Part shown: one piece after another, positions 1-11,094 of the stretch | How positions within the stretch are numbered: position 1 is the stretch's first letter | How the letters are laid out: every line of letters begins with the position of its first letter | DNA from: Cherax quadricarinatus | Taxonomy: Eukaryota > Arthropoda > Malacostraca > Decapoda > Parastacidae | Direction: 5' to 3' | Length of the DNA stretch: 64,000 nucleotides | Assembly (NCBI RefSeq): GCF_038502225.1 | Contig: NC_091298.1 | Coordinates: 46,068,234-46,132,233, forward strand | Program-made: the position numbers and the translations under genes | The notes under the pieces: generated by a model | Seen by the model: only the letters and a program-made list of their open reading frames with translations | The model's database searches: none | Told to the model about the DNA's origin: nothing

Positions 1-3000
1 TTATCTAGTACTGTTGACTAGTTATCTAACACTGTTGAATAGTCATCTAACACTGTTGACTAGTTATCTAGTACTGTTGACTAGTTATCTAGCACTGTTG
101 ACTAGTTATCTAGTACTGTTGACTAGTTATCTAACACTGTTGACTAGTCATCTAACACTGTTGACTAGTTATCTAGTACTGTTGACTAGTTATCTAGTAC
201 TGTTGACTAGTTATCTAACACTGTTGACTAGTCATCTAACACTGTTGACTAGTTATCTAGTACTGTTGACTAGTTATCTAGCACAGTTGACTAGTTATCT
301 AACACTGTTGACTAGTTATCTAACACTGTTGACTAGCTATCTAGCACTGTTGACTAGTAATCTAGCACTGTTGACTAGTTTTCTAGCACTGTTGACTAGT
401 TATCTAGTAGTTGACTAGTTATCTAGCACTGTTGACTAGTTATCTAGCACTGTTGACTAGTTATCTAGCACTGTTGACTAGTTATCTAGTAGTTGACTAG
501 TTAACTAGTACTGTTGACTAGTTATCTAACACTGTTGACTAGTTATCTAACACTGTTGACTAGTTATCTAGTAGTTGACTAGTTATCTAGCACTGTTGAC
601 TAGTTATCTAGCACTGTTGACTAGTTATCTAGCTGTTGACTAGTTATCTAGCACTGTTGACTAGTTATCTAACACTGTTGACTAGTTATCTAGCACTGTT
701 GACTAGTTATCTAGTACTGTTGACTAGTTATCTAACACTGTTGACTAGTTATCTAGTACTGTTGACTAGTTATCTAACACTGTTGACTAGTTATCTAGTA
801 GTTGACTAGTTATCTAGCACTGTTGACTAGTTATCTAGCACTGTTGACTAGTTATCTAGCTGTTGACTAGTTATCTAGCACTGTTGACTAGTTATTTAAC
901 ACTGTTGACTAGTTATCTAGCACTGTTGACTAGTTATCTAGTACTGTTGACTAGTTATCTAACACTGTTGACTAGTTATCTAGTACTGTTGACTAGTTAT
1001 CTAACACTGTTGACTACTTATCTAACACCGTTGACTACTTATCTAGCACTGTTCACTAGTTATCTAGTACTGTTGACTAGTTATCTAACACTGTTGACTA
1101 CTTATCTAACACTGTTGACTACTTATCTAGCACTGTTGACTACTTATCTAGTACTGTTGACTAGTTATCTAACACTGTTGACTACTTATCTAACACTGTT
1201 GACTAGTTATCTAACACTGTTGACTACTTATCTAACACTGTTGACTAGTTATCTAACGCTGTTGACTAGTTATCTAACACTGTTGACTAGTTATCTAACA
1301 CTGTTGACTAGTTATCTAACACCGTTGACTACTTATCTAACACTGTTGACTAGTTATCTAACACTGTTGACTAGTTATCTAACACTGTTGACTAGTTATC
1401 TAACACCGTTGACTACTTATCTAACACTGTTGACTAGTTATCTAACACTGTTGACTACTTATCTAACACTGTTGACTAGTTATCTAACGCTGTTGACTAG
1501 TTATCTAACACTGTTGACTAGTTATCTAACACTGTTGACTAGTTATCTAACACCGTTGACTACTTATCTAACACTGTTGACTAGTTATCTAACACTGTTG
1601 ACTAGTTATCTAGTACTGTTGACTAGTTATCTAACACTGTTGACTACTTATCTAACACTGTTGACTATTTATCTAACACTGTTGACTAGTTATCTAACAC
1701 TGTTGACTAGTTATCTAACACTGTTGACTATTTATCTAACACTGTTGACTATTTATCTAACACTGTTGACTAGTTATCTAACACTGTTGACTATTTATCT
1801 AACACTGTTGACTAGTTATCTAACACTGTTGACTATTTATCTAACACTGTTGACTAGTTATCTAACACTGTTGACTATTTATCTAACACTGTTGACTAGT
1901 TATCTAACACTGTTGACTAGTTATCTAGTACTGTTGACTAGTTATCTAACACTGTTGACTATTTATCTAACACTGTTGACTAGTTATCTAACACTGTTGA
2001 CTATTTATCTAACACTGTTGACTATTTATCTAACACTGTTGACTAGTTATCTAACACTGTTGACTATTTATCTAACACTATTGACTAGTTATCTAACACT
2101 GTTGACTATTTATCTAACACTGTTGACTAGTTATCTAACACTGTTGACTATTTATCTAACACTGTTGACTAGTTATCTAACACTGTTGACTATTTATCTA
2201 ACACTGTTGACTAGTTATCTAACACTGTTGACTAGTTATCTAACACTGTTGACTAGTTATCTAACACTGTTGACTAGTTATCTAACACTGTTGACTAGTT
2301 ATCTAACACTGTTGACTAGTTATCTAACACTGTTGACTATTTATCTAACACTGTTGACTAGTTATCTAACACTGTTGACTAGTTATCTAACACTGTTGAC
2401 TAGTTATCTAACACTGTTGACTAGTTATCTAACACTGTTGACTAGTTATCTAACACTGTTGACTAGTTATCTAACACTGTTGACTAGTTGACTATTTATC
2501 TAACACTGTTGACTAGTTATCTAACACTGTTGACTAGTTATCTAACACTGTTGACTAGTTATCTAACACTGTTGACTAGTTATCTAACACTGTTGACTAG
2601 TTATCTAACACTGTTGACTAGTTATCTAACACTGTTGACTAGTTATCTAACACTGTTGACTAGTTATCTAACACTGTTGACTAGTTATCTAACACTGTTG
2701 ACTAGTTATCTAACACTGTTGACTAGTTATCTAACACTGTTGACTAGTTATCTAACACTGTTGACTAGTTATCTAACACTGTTGACTAGTTATCTAACAC
2801 TGTTGACTAGTTATCTAACACTGTTGACTAGTTATCTAACACTGTTGACTAGTTATCTAACACTGTTGACTAGTTATCTAACACTGTTGACTAGTTATCT
2901 AACACTGTTGACTAGTTATCTAACACTGTTGACTAGTTATCTAACACTGTTGACTAGTTATCTAACACTGTTGACTAGTTATCTAACACTGTTGACTAGT

Positions 3001-3424
3001 TATCTAACACTGTTGACTAGTTATCTAACACTGTTGACGAGTTATCTCACACTGTTGACTACTGTTGACTATTTATCTTATCTAACACTGTTGACTAGTT
3101 ATCTAACACTGTTGACTAGTTATCTAACACTGTTGACTAGTTATCTAACACTGTTGACTAGTTATCTAACACTGTTGACTAGTTATCTAACACTGTTGAC
3201 TAGTTATCTAACACTGTTGACTAGTTATCTAACACTGTGACTAGTTATCTAACAGTTATCTAACACTGTTGACTAGTTATCTAACACTGTTGACTAGTTA
3301 TCTAACACTGTTGACTAGTTATCTAACACTGTTGACTAGTTATCTAACACTGTTGACTAGTTATCTAACACTGTTGACTAGTTATCTAACACTGTTGACT
3401 AGTTATCTAACACTGTTGACTAGT
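1..3424. repeat. 21-bp minisatellite array
   Basis: About 160 copies of a 21-bp unit with core TTGACTAGTTATCTAACACT. The array is already in progress at the left edge. The left third is diverse, with CTAGTAC, CTAGCAC and CTAACAC alternatives and several 19-bp units that lost two bases (for example near 404, 571, 631, 798 and 858). The right two thirds are nearly uniform CTAACAC. Between about 1660 and 2220 units with GACTATTTAT alternate with units with GACTAGTTAT, giving a local 42-bp dimer. Rearranged units lie near 2488, 3040-3085 and 3237-3260. Because 21 is a multiple of three, a TSYLTLL heptapeptide frame stays open for long stretches; I do not consider it coding. Confidence 0.97.
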
Positions 3425-3540
3425 CAAACATACACTTGACAAGTAGGATAGAGAATATTATGTACTCTGAGAACAGGTAGATGTTGTAGTGGCTCTTCCA
3501 GGAGCATATTATCTGTGTGTTTAGTAATTGCCCGCTGATC
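3425..3540. other. Short unique spacer between arrays
   Basis: 116 bases of non-tandem sequence separate the 21-bp and 36-bp arrays. I see no open frame of note, no RNA gene and no recognisable element end. Confidence 0.8.
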
Positions 3541-6000
3541 TGCACTTGTACCCCGCTATAGTCATAACACACATGGTGCACTTGTACCCTGCTATAGTCA
3601 TAACACACATGGTGCACTTGTACCCTGCTATAGTCATAACACACATGGTGCACTTGTACCCTGCTATAGTCATAACACACATGGTGCACTTGTACCCCGC
3701 TATAGTCATAACACACATGGTGCACTTGTACCCTGCTATAGTCATAACACACATGGTGCACTTGTACCCTGCTATAGTCATAACACACATGGTGCACTTG
3801 TACCCTGCTATAGTCATAACACACATGGTGCACTTGTACCCTGCTATAGTCATAACACACATGGTGCACTTGTACCCTGCTATAGTCATAACACACATGG
3901 TGCACTTGTACCCTGCTATAGTCATAACACACATGGTGCACTTGTACCCTGCTATAGTCATAACACACATGGTGCACTTGTACCCTGCTATAGTCATAAC
4001 ACACATGGTGCACTTGTACCCTGCTATAGTCATAACACACATGGTGCACTTGTACCCTGCTATAGTCATAACACACATGGTGCACTTGTACCCTGCTATA
4101 GTCATAACACACATGGTGCACTTGTACCCTTGTGCTATAGTCATAACACACATGGTGCACTTGTACCCTGCTATAGTCATAACACACATGGTGCACTTGT
4201 ACCCTGCTATAGTCATAACACACATAGTCATAACACACATGGTGCACTTGTACCCTGCTATAGTCTAACACACATGGTGCACTTGTACCCCGCTATAGTC
4301 ATAACACACATGGTGCACTTGTACCCTGCTATAGTCATAACACACATGGTGCACTATAGTCATAACACACATGGTGCACTTGTACCCTGCTATAGTCATA
4401 ACACACATGGTGCACTTGTACCCTGCTATAGTCATAACACACATGGTGCACTTGTACCCTGCTATAGTCATAACACACATGGTGCACTTGTACCCTGCTA
4501 TAGTCATAACACACATGGTGCACTTGTACCCTGCTATAGTCATAACACACATGGTGCACTTGTACCCTGCTATAGTCATAACACACATGGTGCACTTGTA
4601 CCCTGCTATAGTCATAACACACATGGTGCACTTGTACCCTGCTATAGTCATAACACACATGGTGCACTTGTACCCTGCTATAGTCATAACACACATGGTG
4701 CACTTGTACCCTGCTATAGTCATAACACACATGGTGCACTTGTACCCTGCTATAGTCATAACACACATGGTGCACTTGTACCCTGCTATAGTCATAACAC
4801 ACATGGTGCACTTGTACCCTGCTATAGTCATAACACACATGGTGCACTTGTACCCTGCTATAGTCATAACACACATGGTGCACTTGTACCCTGCTATAGT
4901 CATAACACACATGGTGCACTTGTACCCTGCTATAGTCATAACACACATGGTGCACTTGTACCCTGCTATAGTCATAACACACATGGTGCACTTGTACCCT
5001 GCTATAGTCATAACACACATGGTGCACTTGTACCCTGCTATAGTCATAACACACATGGTGCACTTGTACCCTGCTATAGTCATAACACACATGGTGCACT
5101 TGTACCCTGCTATAGTCATAACACACATGGTGCACTTGTACCCTGCTATAGTCATAACACACATGGTGCACTTGTACCCTGCTATAGTCATAACACACAT
5201 GGTGCACTTGTACCCTGCTATAGTCATAACACACATGGTGCACTTGTACCCTGCTATAGTCATAACACACATGGTGCACTTGTACCCTGCTATAGTCATA
5301 ACACACATGGTGCACTTGTACCCTGCTATAGTCATAACACACATGGTGCACTTGTACCCTGCTATAGTCATAACACACATGGTGCACTTGTACCCTGCTA
5401 TAGTCATAACACACATGGTGCACTTGTACCCTGCTATAGTCATAACACACATGGTGCACTTGTACCCTGCTATAGTCATAACACACATGGTGCACTTGTA
5501 CCCTGCTATAGTCATAACACACATGGTGCACTTGTACCCTGCTATAGTCATAACACACATGGTGCACTTGTACCCTGCTATAGTCATAACACACATGGTG
5601 CACTTGTACCCTGCTATAGTCATAACACACATGGTGCACTTGTACCCTGCTATAGTCATAACACACATGGTGCACTTGTACCCTGCTATAGTCATAACAC
5701 ACATGGTGCACTTGTACCCTGCTATAGTCATAACACACATGGTGCACTTGTACCCTGCTATAGTCATAACACACATGGTGCACTTGTACCCTGCTATGCA
5801 CTTGTACCCTGCTATAGTCATAACACACAGTACCCTGCTATAGTCATAACACACATGGTGCACTTGTACCCTGCTATAGTCATAACACACATGGTGCACT
5901 TGTACCCTGCTATAGTCATAACACACATGGTGCACTTGTACCCTGCTATAGTCATAACACACATGGTGCACTTGTACCCTGCTATAGTCATAACACACAT
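3541..6000. repeat. 36-bp minisatellite array
   Basis: About 68 copies of a 36-bp unit containing GCTATAGTCATAACACACAT followed by GGTGCAC. Between about 4371 and 5795 some 39 consecutive units show no visible substitution. The flanks carry a few indel units (near 4131, 4225, 4264, 4355, 5796 and 5828), and a CCCCGC variant of CCCTGC occurs only toward the left part. The period is a multiple of three and the unit lacks stops in at least two frames on each strand, so overlapping frames of up to 645 codons appear. None has a codon-level signal of selection, and I treat all as non-coding. Confidence 0.98.
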
Positions 6001-6223
6001 GCAACATCTTGGTATCTCTGTTATGAAGATGCTTCACCAGTCAGTGGTCTTTCCAATCCAGCGGTGAAAGATGAGGCAATCAATCCCTCAGGCAAGGCTA
6101 GGTAGTGAATACATCCTATTAAGGCAGAGAGACTGATGACTCCATCTACCACTGTGTCTCCAGAACGTCATCCTGACTCAGCTGACAAAGACACTGGTTG
6201 ATTAATGTGTTGCGCTAAGTCAT
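6001..6223 (-). mobile_element. Fragment of a dispersed (retro)element, tentative
   Basis: About 220 bases of non-tandem sequence lie between two arrays. Read on the minus strand it contains GATTGATTGCCTCATC and, further on, GATACCAAGATGTTGC. From memory this resembles sequence found near the ends of dispersed repeats in decapod genomes, but I cannot name the family. No open frame of useful length is present. The left boundary runs straight into the last ACACATG of the 36-bp array, and the right boundary runs into the first 37-bp unit. It could equally be ordinary unique sequence. Confidence 0.35.
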
Positions 6224-7037
6224 TGTGTAGCACAGAACCAGGGTACCAATCCTATATTATGGTGTAGCACAGAACCAGGCTACCACTCCTATATTATGGT
6301 GTAGCACAGAACCAGGCTACCACTCCTTTATTATGGTGTAGCACAGAACCAGGCTACCACTCCTATATTATGGTGTAGCACAGAACCAGGTTACCACTCC
6401 TATATTATGGTGTAGCACAGAACCAGTCTACCACTCCTATATTATGCTGTAGCACAGAACCAGGCTACCACTCCTATATTATGGTGTAGCACAGAACCAG
6501 GCTACCACTCCTATATTATGGTGTAGCACAGAACCAGGCTACCACTCCTATATTATGGTGTAGCACAGAACCAGGTTACCACTCCTATATTATGGTGTAG
6601 CACAGAACCAGTCTACCACTCCTATATTATGCTGTAGCACAGAACCAGGCTACCACTCCTATATTATGGTGTAGCACAGAACCAGGGTACCACTCCTATA
6701 TTATGGTGTAGCACAGAACCAGTCTACCACTCCTATATTATGGTGTAGCACAGAACCAGGCTACCACTCCTATATTATGGTGTAGCACAGAACCAGTCTA
6801 CCACTCCTATATTATGGTGTAGCACAGAACCAGGCTACCACTCCTATATTATGTTGTAGCACAGAACCAGGCTACCACTCCTATATTATGGTGTAGCACA
6901 GAACCAGGCTACCACTCCTATATTATGGTGTAGCACAGAACCAGGCTACCACTCCTATATTTTGGGGTAGCACAGAACCATGCTACCACTCCTATATTAT
7001 GGTGTAGCACAGAACCAGGCTACCACTCCTATATTAT
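6224..7037. repeat. 37-bp minisatellite array, subfamily A
   Basis: About 22 copies of a 37-bp unit with core TAGCACAGAACCAGGCTACC and a CCTATATTAT end. Variant order shows a five-unit superstructure: a GGTTACC unit at 6391 and a GCTGTAGC unit at 6447 recur exactly 185 bp later (5 x 37). The unit length is not a multiple of three. Confidence 0.97.
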
Positions 7038-8758
7038 GGTATAGCACAGAGGCAGACTACCACTCCCACATTATGGTGTAGCACAGAGGCAGACTACCAC
7101 TCCCACATTATGGTGTAGCACAGAGGCAGACTACCACTCCAACATTATGGTGTAGCACAGAGGCAGATTACCACTCCCACATTATGGTGTAGCACAGAGG
7201 CAGACTACCACTCCCACATTATGGTATAGCACAGAGACAGACTACCACTCCCACATTATGGTATAGCACAGACACAGACTACCACTCCCACATTATGGTA
7301 TAGCACAGAGGCAGACTACCACTCCCACATATGGTATAGCACAGAGACAGACTACCACTCCCACATTATGGTATAGCACAGAGGCAGACTACCACTCCCA
7401 CATATGGTATAGCACAGAGACAGACTACCACTCCCACATTATGGTATAGCACAGAGGCAGACTACCACTCCCACATTATGGTATAGCACAGAGGCAGACT
7501 ACCACTCCCACATTATGGTATAGCACAGAGACAGACTACCACTCCCACATTATGGTATAGCACAGAGACAGACTACCACTCCCACATTATGGTATAGCAC
7601 AGAGACAGACTACCACTCCCACATTATGGTGTAGCACAGAGGCAGACTACCACTCCCACATTATGGTGTAGCACAGAGACAGACTACCACTCCCACATTA
7701 TGGTGTAGCACAGAGACAGACTACCACTCCCACATTATGGTATAGCACAGAGGCAGACTACCACTCCCACATTATGGTGTAGCACAGAGGCAGACTACCA
7801 CTCCCACATTATGGTGTAGCACAGAGACAGACTACCACTCCCACATTATGGTGTAGCACAGAGACAGACTACCACTCCCACATTATGGTGTGGCACAGAG
7901 ACAGACTACCACTCCCACATTATGGTGTAGCACAGAGGCAGACTACCACTCCCACATTATGGTGTAGCACAGTGACAGACTACCACTCCCACATTATGGT
8001 GTAGCACAGAGACAGACTACCACTCCCACATTATGGTGTGGCACAGAGGTAGATTACCACTCCCACATTATGGTATAGCACAGAGGCAGATTACCACTCC
8101 CACATTAAGGTATAGCACAGAGGCAGACTACCACTCCCACATTATGGTGTGGCACAGAGACAGACTACCACTCCCACATTATGGTACAGCACAGAGGCAG
8201 ACTACCACTCCCACATTATGGTATAGCACAGAGGCAGACTACCACTCCCACATTATGGTGTGGCACAGAGGCAGACTACCACTCCCACATTATGGTATAG
8301 CACAGAGGCAGACTACCACTCCCACATTATGGTATAGCACAGAGGCAGACTACCACTCCCACATTATGGTATAGCACAGAGGCAGACTACCACTCCCAAA
8401 TTATGGTGTGGCACAGAGGCAGACTACCACTCCCACATTATGGTATAGCACACAGACTACCACTCCCACATTATGGTGTAGCACAGAGGCAGACTACCAC
8501 TCCCACATTATGGTGTAGCACAGAGGCAGACTACCACTCCCACATTATGGTGTAGCACAGAGACAGACTACCACTCCCACATTATGGTGTAGCACAGAGG
8601 CAGACTACCACTCCCACATTATGGTGTAGCACAGAGACAGACTACCACTCCCACATTATGGTGTAGCACAGAGACAGACTACCACTCCCACATTATGGTA
8701 TAGCACAGAGGCAGACTACCACTCCCAAATTATGGTGTGGCACAGAGACAGACTACTG
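7038..8758. repeat. 37-bp minisatellite array, subfamily B
   Basis: About 46 copies of the same 37-bp unit in a sister form, with core GCACAGAGGCAGACTACCAC and a CCCACATTAT end. The change from subfamily A is abrupt, at about 7038, with no mixing of the two forms. Inside B the positions GTGTAGC/GTATAGC and GAGGCAG/GAGACAG vary. Units shortened by a base or more occur near 7329, 7404 and 8450. The last unit breaks off at about 8758, where the 51-bp array starts. Confidence 0.97.
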
Positions 8759-10326
8759 TCCAGTAGGCTTCTGGTGGTGCTAGTCCTCACAATACTCCTG
8801 ACCACGTGGTCCAGTAGGCCTCTGGTAGTGCCAGTCCTCACAATACCCCTGACCACGTGGTCCAGTAGGCCTCTGGTAGTGCCAGTCCTCACAATACCCC
8901 TGAACACGGGGTCCAGTAGGCCTCCTGTAGTGCCGGTCCTCACAATACCCCTGACCACGTGGTCCAGTAGGCCTCTGGTAGTGCCAGTCCTCACAATACC
9001 CCTGACCACGTGGTCCAGTAGGCCTCTGGTAGTGCCAGTCCTCACAATACCCCTGACCACGTGGTCCAGTAGGCCTCTGGTAGTGCCAGTCCTCACAATA
9101 CCCCTGACCACGTGGTCCAGTAGGCCTCTGGTAGTGCCAGTCCTCACAATACCCCTGACCAAGTGGTCCAGTAGGCCTCTGGTAGTGCCAGTCCTCACAA
9201 TACCCCTGACCACGTGGTCCAGTAGGCCTCTGGTAGTGCCAGTCCTCACAATACCCCTGACCACGTGGTCCAGTAGGCTTCTGGTGGTGCCAGTCCTCAC
9301 AATACTCCTGACCACGTGGTCCAGTAGGCCTCTGGTAGTGCCAGTCCTCACAATACCCCTGACCACGTGGTCCAGTAGGCCTCTGGTAGTGCCAGTCCTC
9401 ACAATACCCCTGACCACGTGGTCCAGTAGGCCTCTGGTAGTGCCAGTCCTCACAATACCCCTGACCACGTGGTCCAGTAGGCTTCTGGTGGTGCCAGTCC
9501 TCACAATACCCCTGACCACGTGGTCCAGTAGGCCTCTGGTAGTGCCAGTCCTCACAATACCCCAGACCACGTGGTCCAGTAAGCCTCTGGTAGTGCCAGT
9601 CCTCACAATACCCCTGACCACGTGGTCCAGTAGGCCTCTGGTAGTGCCAGTCCTCACAATACCCCTGACCACGTGGTCCAGTAGGCCTCTGGTAGTGCCA
9701 GTCCTCACAATACCCCTGACCACGTGGTCCAGTAGGCCTCTGGTAGTGCCAGTCCTCACAATACCCCAGACCACGTGGTCCAGTAGGCCTCTGGTAGTGC
9801 CAGTCCTCACAATACCCCTGACCACGTGGTCCAGTAGGCCTCTGGTAGTGCCAGTCCTCACAATACCCCTGACCACGTGGTCCAGTAGGCTTCTGGTGGT
9901 GCCAGTCCTCACAATACTCCTGACCACGTGGTCCAGTAGGCCTCTGGTAGTGCCAGTCCTCACAATACCCCTGACCACGTGGTCCAGTAGGCCTCTGGTA
10001 GTGCCAGTCCTCACAATACCCCTGACCACGTGGTCCAGTAGGCCTCTGGTAGTGCCAGTCCTCACAATACCCCTGACCACGTGGTCCAGTAGGCTTCTGG
10101 TGGTGCCAGTCCTCACAATACCCCTGACCACGTGGTCCAGTAGGCCTCTGGTAGTGCCAGTCCTCACAATACTCCTGACCACGTGGTCCAGTAGGCTTCT
10201 GGTGGTGCCAGTCCTCACAATACCCCTGACCACGTGGTCCAGTAGGCCTCTGGTAGTGCCAGTCCTCACAATACCCCTGACCACGTGGTCCAGTAGGCCT
10301 CTGGTAGTGCCAGTTCTCACAATATT
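8759..10326. repeat. 51-bp minisatellite array with an E-box palindrome in each unit
   Basis: About 31 copies of a 51-bp unit containing GACCACGTGGTCCAGTAGGC. Each unit carries the perfect 12-base palindrome GACCACGTGGTC with a central CACGTG E-box; one unit near 9170 reads CAAGTG instead. A variant with GGCTTCTGGTGGT marks some units. A five-unit pattern (variant, three standard, variant) starting at 9276 recurs at 9888, an offset of 612 bp (12 x 51). Because 51 is a multiple of three, frames of about 535 codons stay open on both strands. They look like translation by chance of a repeat and are not annotated as genes. Confidence 0.97.
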
Positions 10327-10355
10327 ACATCTCAACTAGTTTCAACTACAATAAC

Positions 10356-10655
10356 CTCCATAGATGGGTTGGTAGCGCACTCGGCTCGTACATTTAATGT
10401 CCGGGGTTCGATCTACGATACAGATGAAAACACTGGATGTTTTTCCTTAAGACACCTACTGTCCCTGTTCACCTAGCAGTAAGTAGGTACCTGGGTGTTA
10501 GTTGACTGGTGTGGGTCGCATTTTGGGGACAAGTTTAACCTAATTTGCCAAAAATTCTCTGCATAATCAGGGCCTTTCTATGTAGAATGTCTTTGATGTC
10601 AGCTATGGTCTGTATAAATTGCATCTGTATCAAGTATTTGTAGAAATAAACATTA
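10356..10655 (+). mobile_element. tRNA-derived SINE, decapod type
   Basis: The segment opens with a tRNA-like head: an A-box-like GGTTGGTAGCGCAC and a B box GGTTCGATC, the internal RNA polymerase III promoter arrangement. It continues with a body containing CACCTAGCAGTAAGTAGGTA and GACTGGTGTGGGTCGCAT, and ends in an AT-rich tail near TAGAAATAAACATTATAA. I recognise this body from memory as a common dispersed element of crayfish and related decapods. The tRNA part would not fold into a working cloverleaf, so this is not a tRNA gene. It sits just downstream of the Ig exon donor site, in the presumed intron. Exact ends and target-site duplications were not established. Confidence 0.75.
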
Positions 10656-10666
10656 TAATTAGCAGT

Positions 10667-10672
10667 ACTCAC
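10667..10672 (-). other. Splice donor of the Ig exon
   Basis: On the minus strand the exon ends ..ACTG and is followed by GTGAGT, a consensus 5' splice site. One exon base (G) after the last full codon passes to the next exon, so the junction falls after codon base 1. Confidence 0.75.
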
Positions 10673-10851
10673 CAGTAACTCTGAGTGTAGCGTCGACAGT
10701 CTCGTGTCCTACGCTGTTGTTAACGAAGCATCTGTAATGTCCCTGGTCAGCTACACTGACCGCTGTCATCACCAGAAGGCCGCCCACCACGCTGTATCGT
10801 GATGACCCACCCACCACGCCTGCCATCACGCCCTCACCCAGGCGAACCCAC
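10673..10851 (-). CDS. Internal exon encoding the C-terminal half of an Ig domain, Dscam-like (probable Ig3 constant exon)
   Basis: A 179-base internal exon with 59 complete codons plus one split base at each end. Codons start with WVRLGEG. The core is an Ig I-set second half: LLVMTAVSVA, then DQGHYRCFVNNSVGHETVD with the D35-x-G37-x-Y39-x-C41 motif, then a closing LRVT strand. The first Ig cysteine is absent and must come from the preceding exon. N44-N45-S46 is a possible N-glycosylation sequon. In arthropod Dscam, Ig2 and Ig3 are each split, with an alternative exon coding the first half and a constant exon the second. The VNNSVG-x-E pattern is what I remember of the Ig3 constant half. Dscam is a homophilic cell-surface receptor of neurons and haemocytes. 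The flanking sequence extends the open frame at both ends (10659-10901), but those parts lie outside the splice sites. Another IgSF adhesion protein or a pseudo-exon remains possible. Confidence 0.7.
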
Positions 10852-10891
10852 CTGCAACCACACAAACAGGGGATTGTGAGAGGGGGGGGAG
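10852..10891 (-). other. Splice acceptor and pyrimidine tract of the Ig exon
   Basis: On the minus strand a C-rich tract (the G run at about 10882-10889 on the plus strand) and further pyrimidines lead to TGTGTGGTTGCAG, directly followed by the exon. This is a good 3' splice site. The preceding exon must lie at higher coordinates; none was found up to 64000. Confidence 0.7.
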
Positions 10892-11094
10892 CGAAGTTCA
10901 CTTGTATACACGTAATTTGTGTGAGTGGTGAGTGAGACAGTGTAAGTCATGTTGTTTGATTCATAAGAAAAGACTGGGTTAGTAGGTGACTTGTTGAACC
11001 TGGAGTCACAGTAGAGTCACCTGACTGCCTGATTTATTTACCTGGTATGGTTTGTTTACCTGGTTCTCTGACAATCCACGAATCAAGAGAAATG
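10892..11094. other. Unique sequence, presumed intron
   Basis: About 200 bases of ordinary non-tandem sequence lie upstream (minus-strand sense) of the Ig exon acceptor. I see no second exon, RNA gene or repeat here. Confidence 0.6.

Noticed and set aside
3541..6000. Nuclear-receptor element array (GGTGCACTTGTACC)
   Set aside because: The half-sites are imperfect and spaced by two bases, which does not fit the usual steroid or ecdysone element arrangement.
3420..6067. Overlapping ORFs on both strands of the 36-bp array
   Set aside because: A period divisible by three with stop-free frames on both strands; overlapping open frames in the same DNA argue for chance.
8716..10339. Paired sense/antisense ORFs of about 535 codons in the 51-bp array
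   Set aside because: Same reason: stop-free 51-bp unit, no gene-like ends.
10356..10440. A functional tRNA gene
   Set aside because: A and B boxes are present but the arms do not form a cloverleaf and SINE body follows; it is the head of a SINE.
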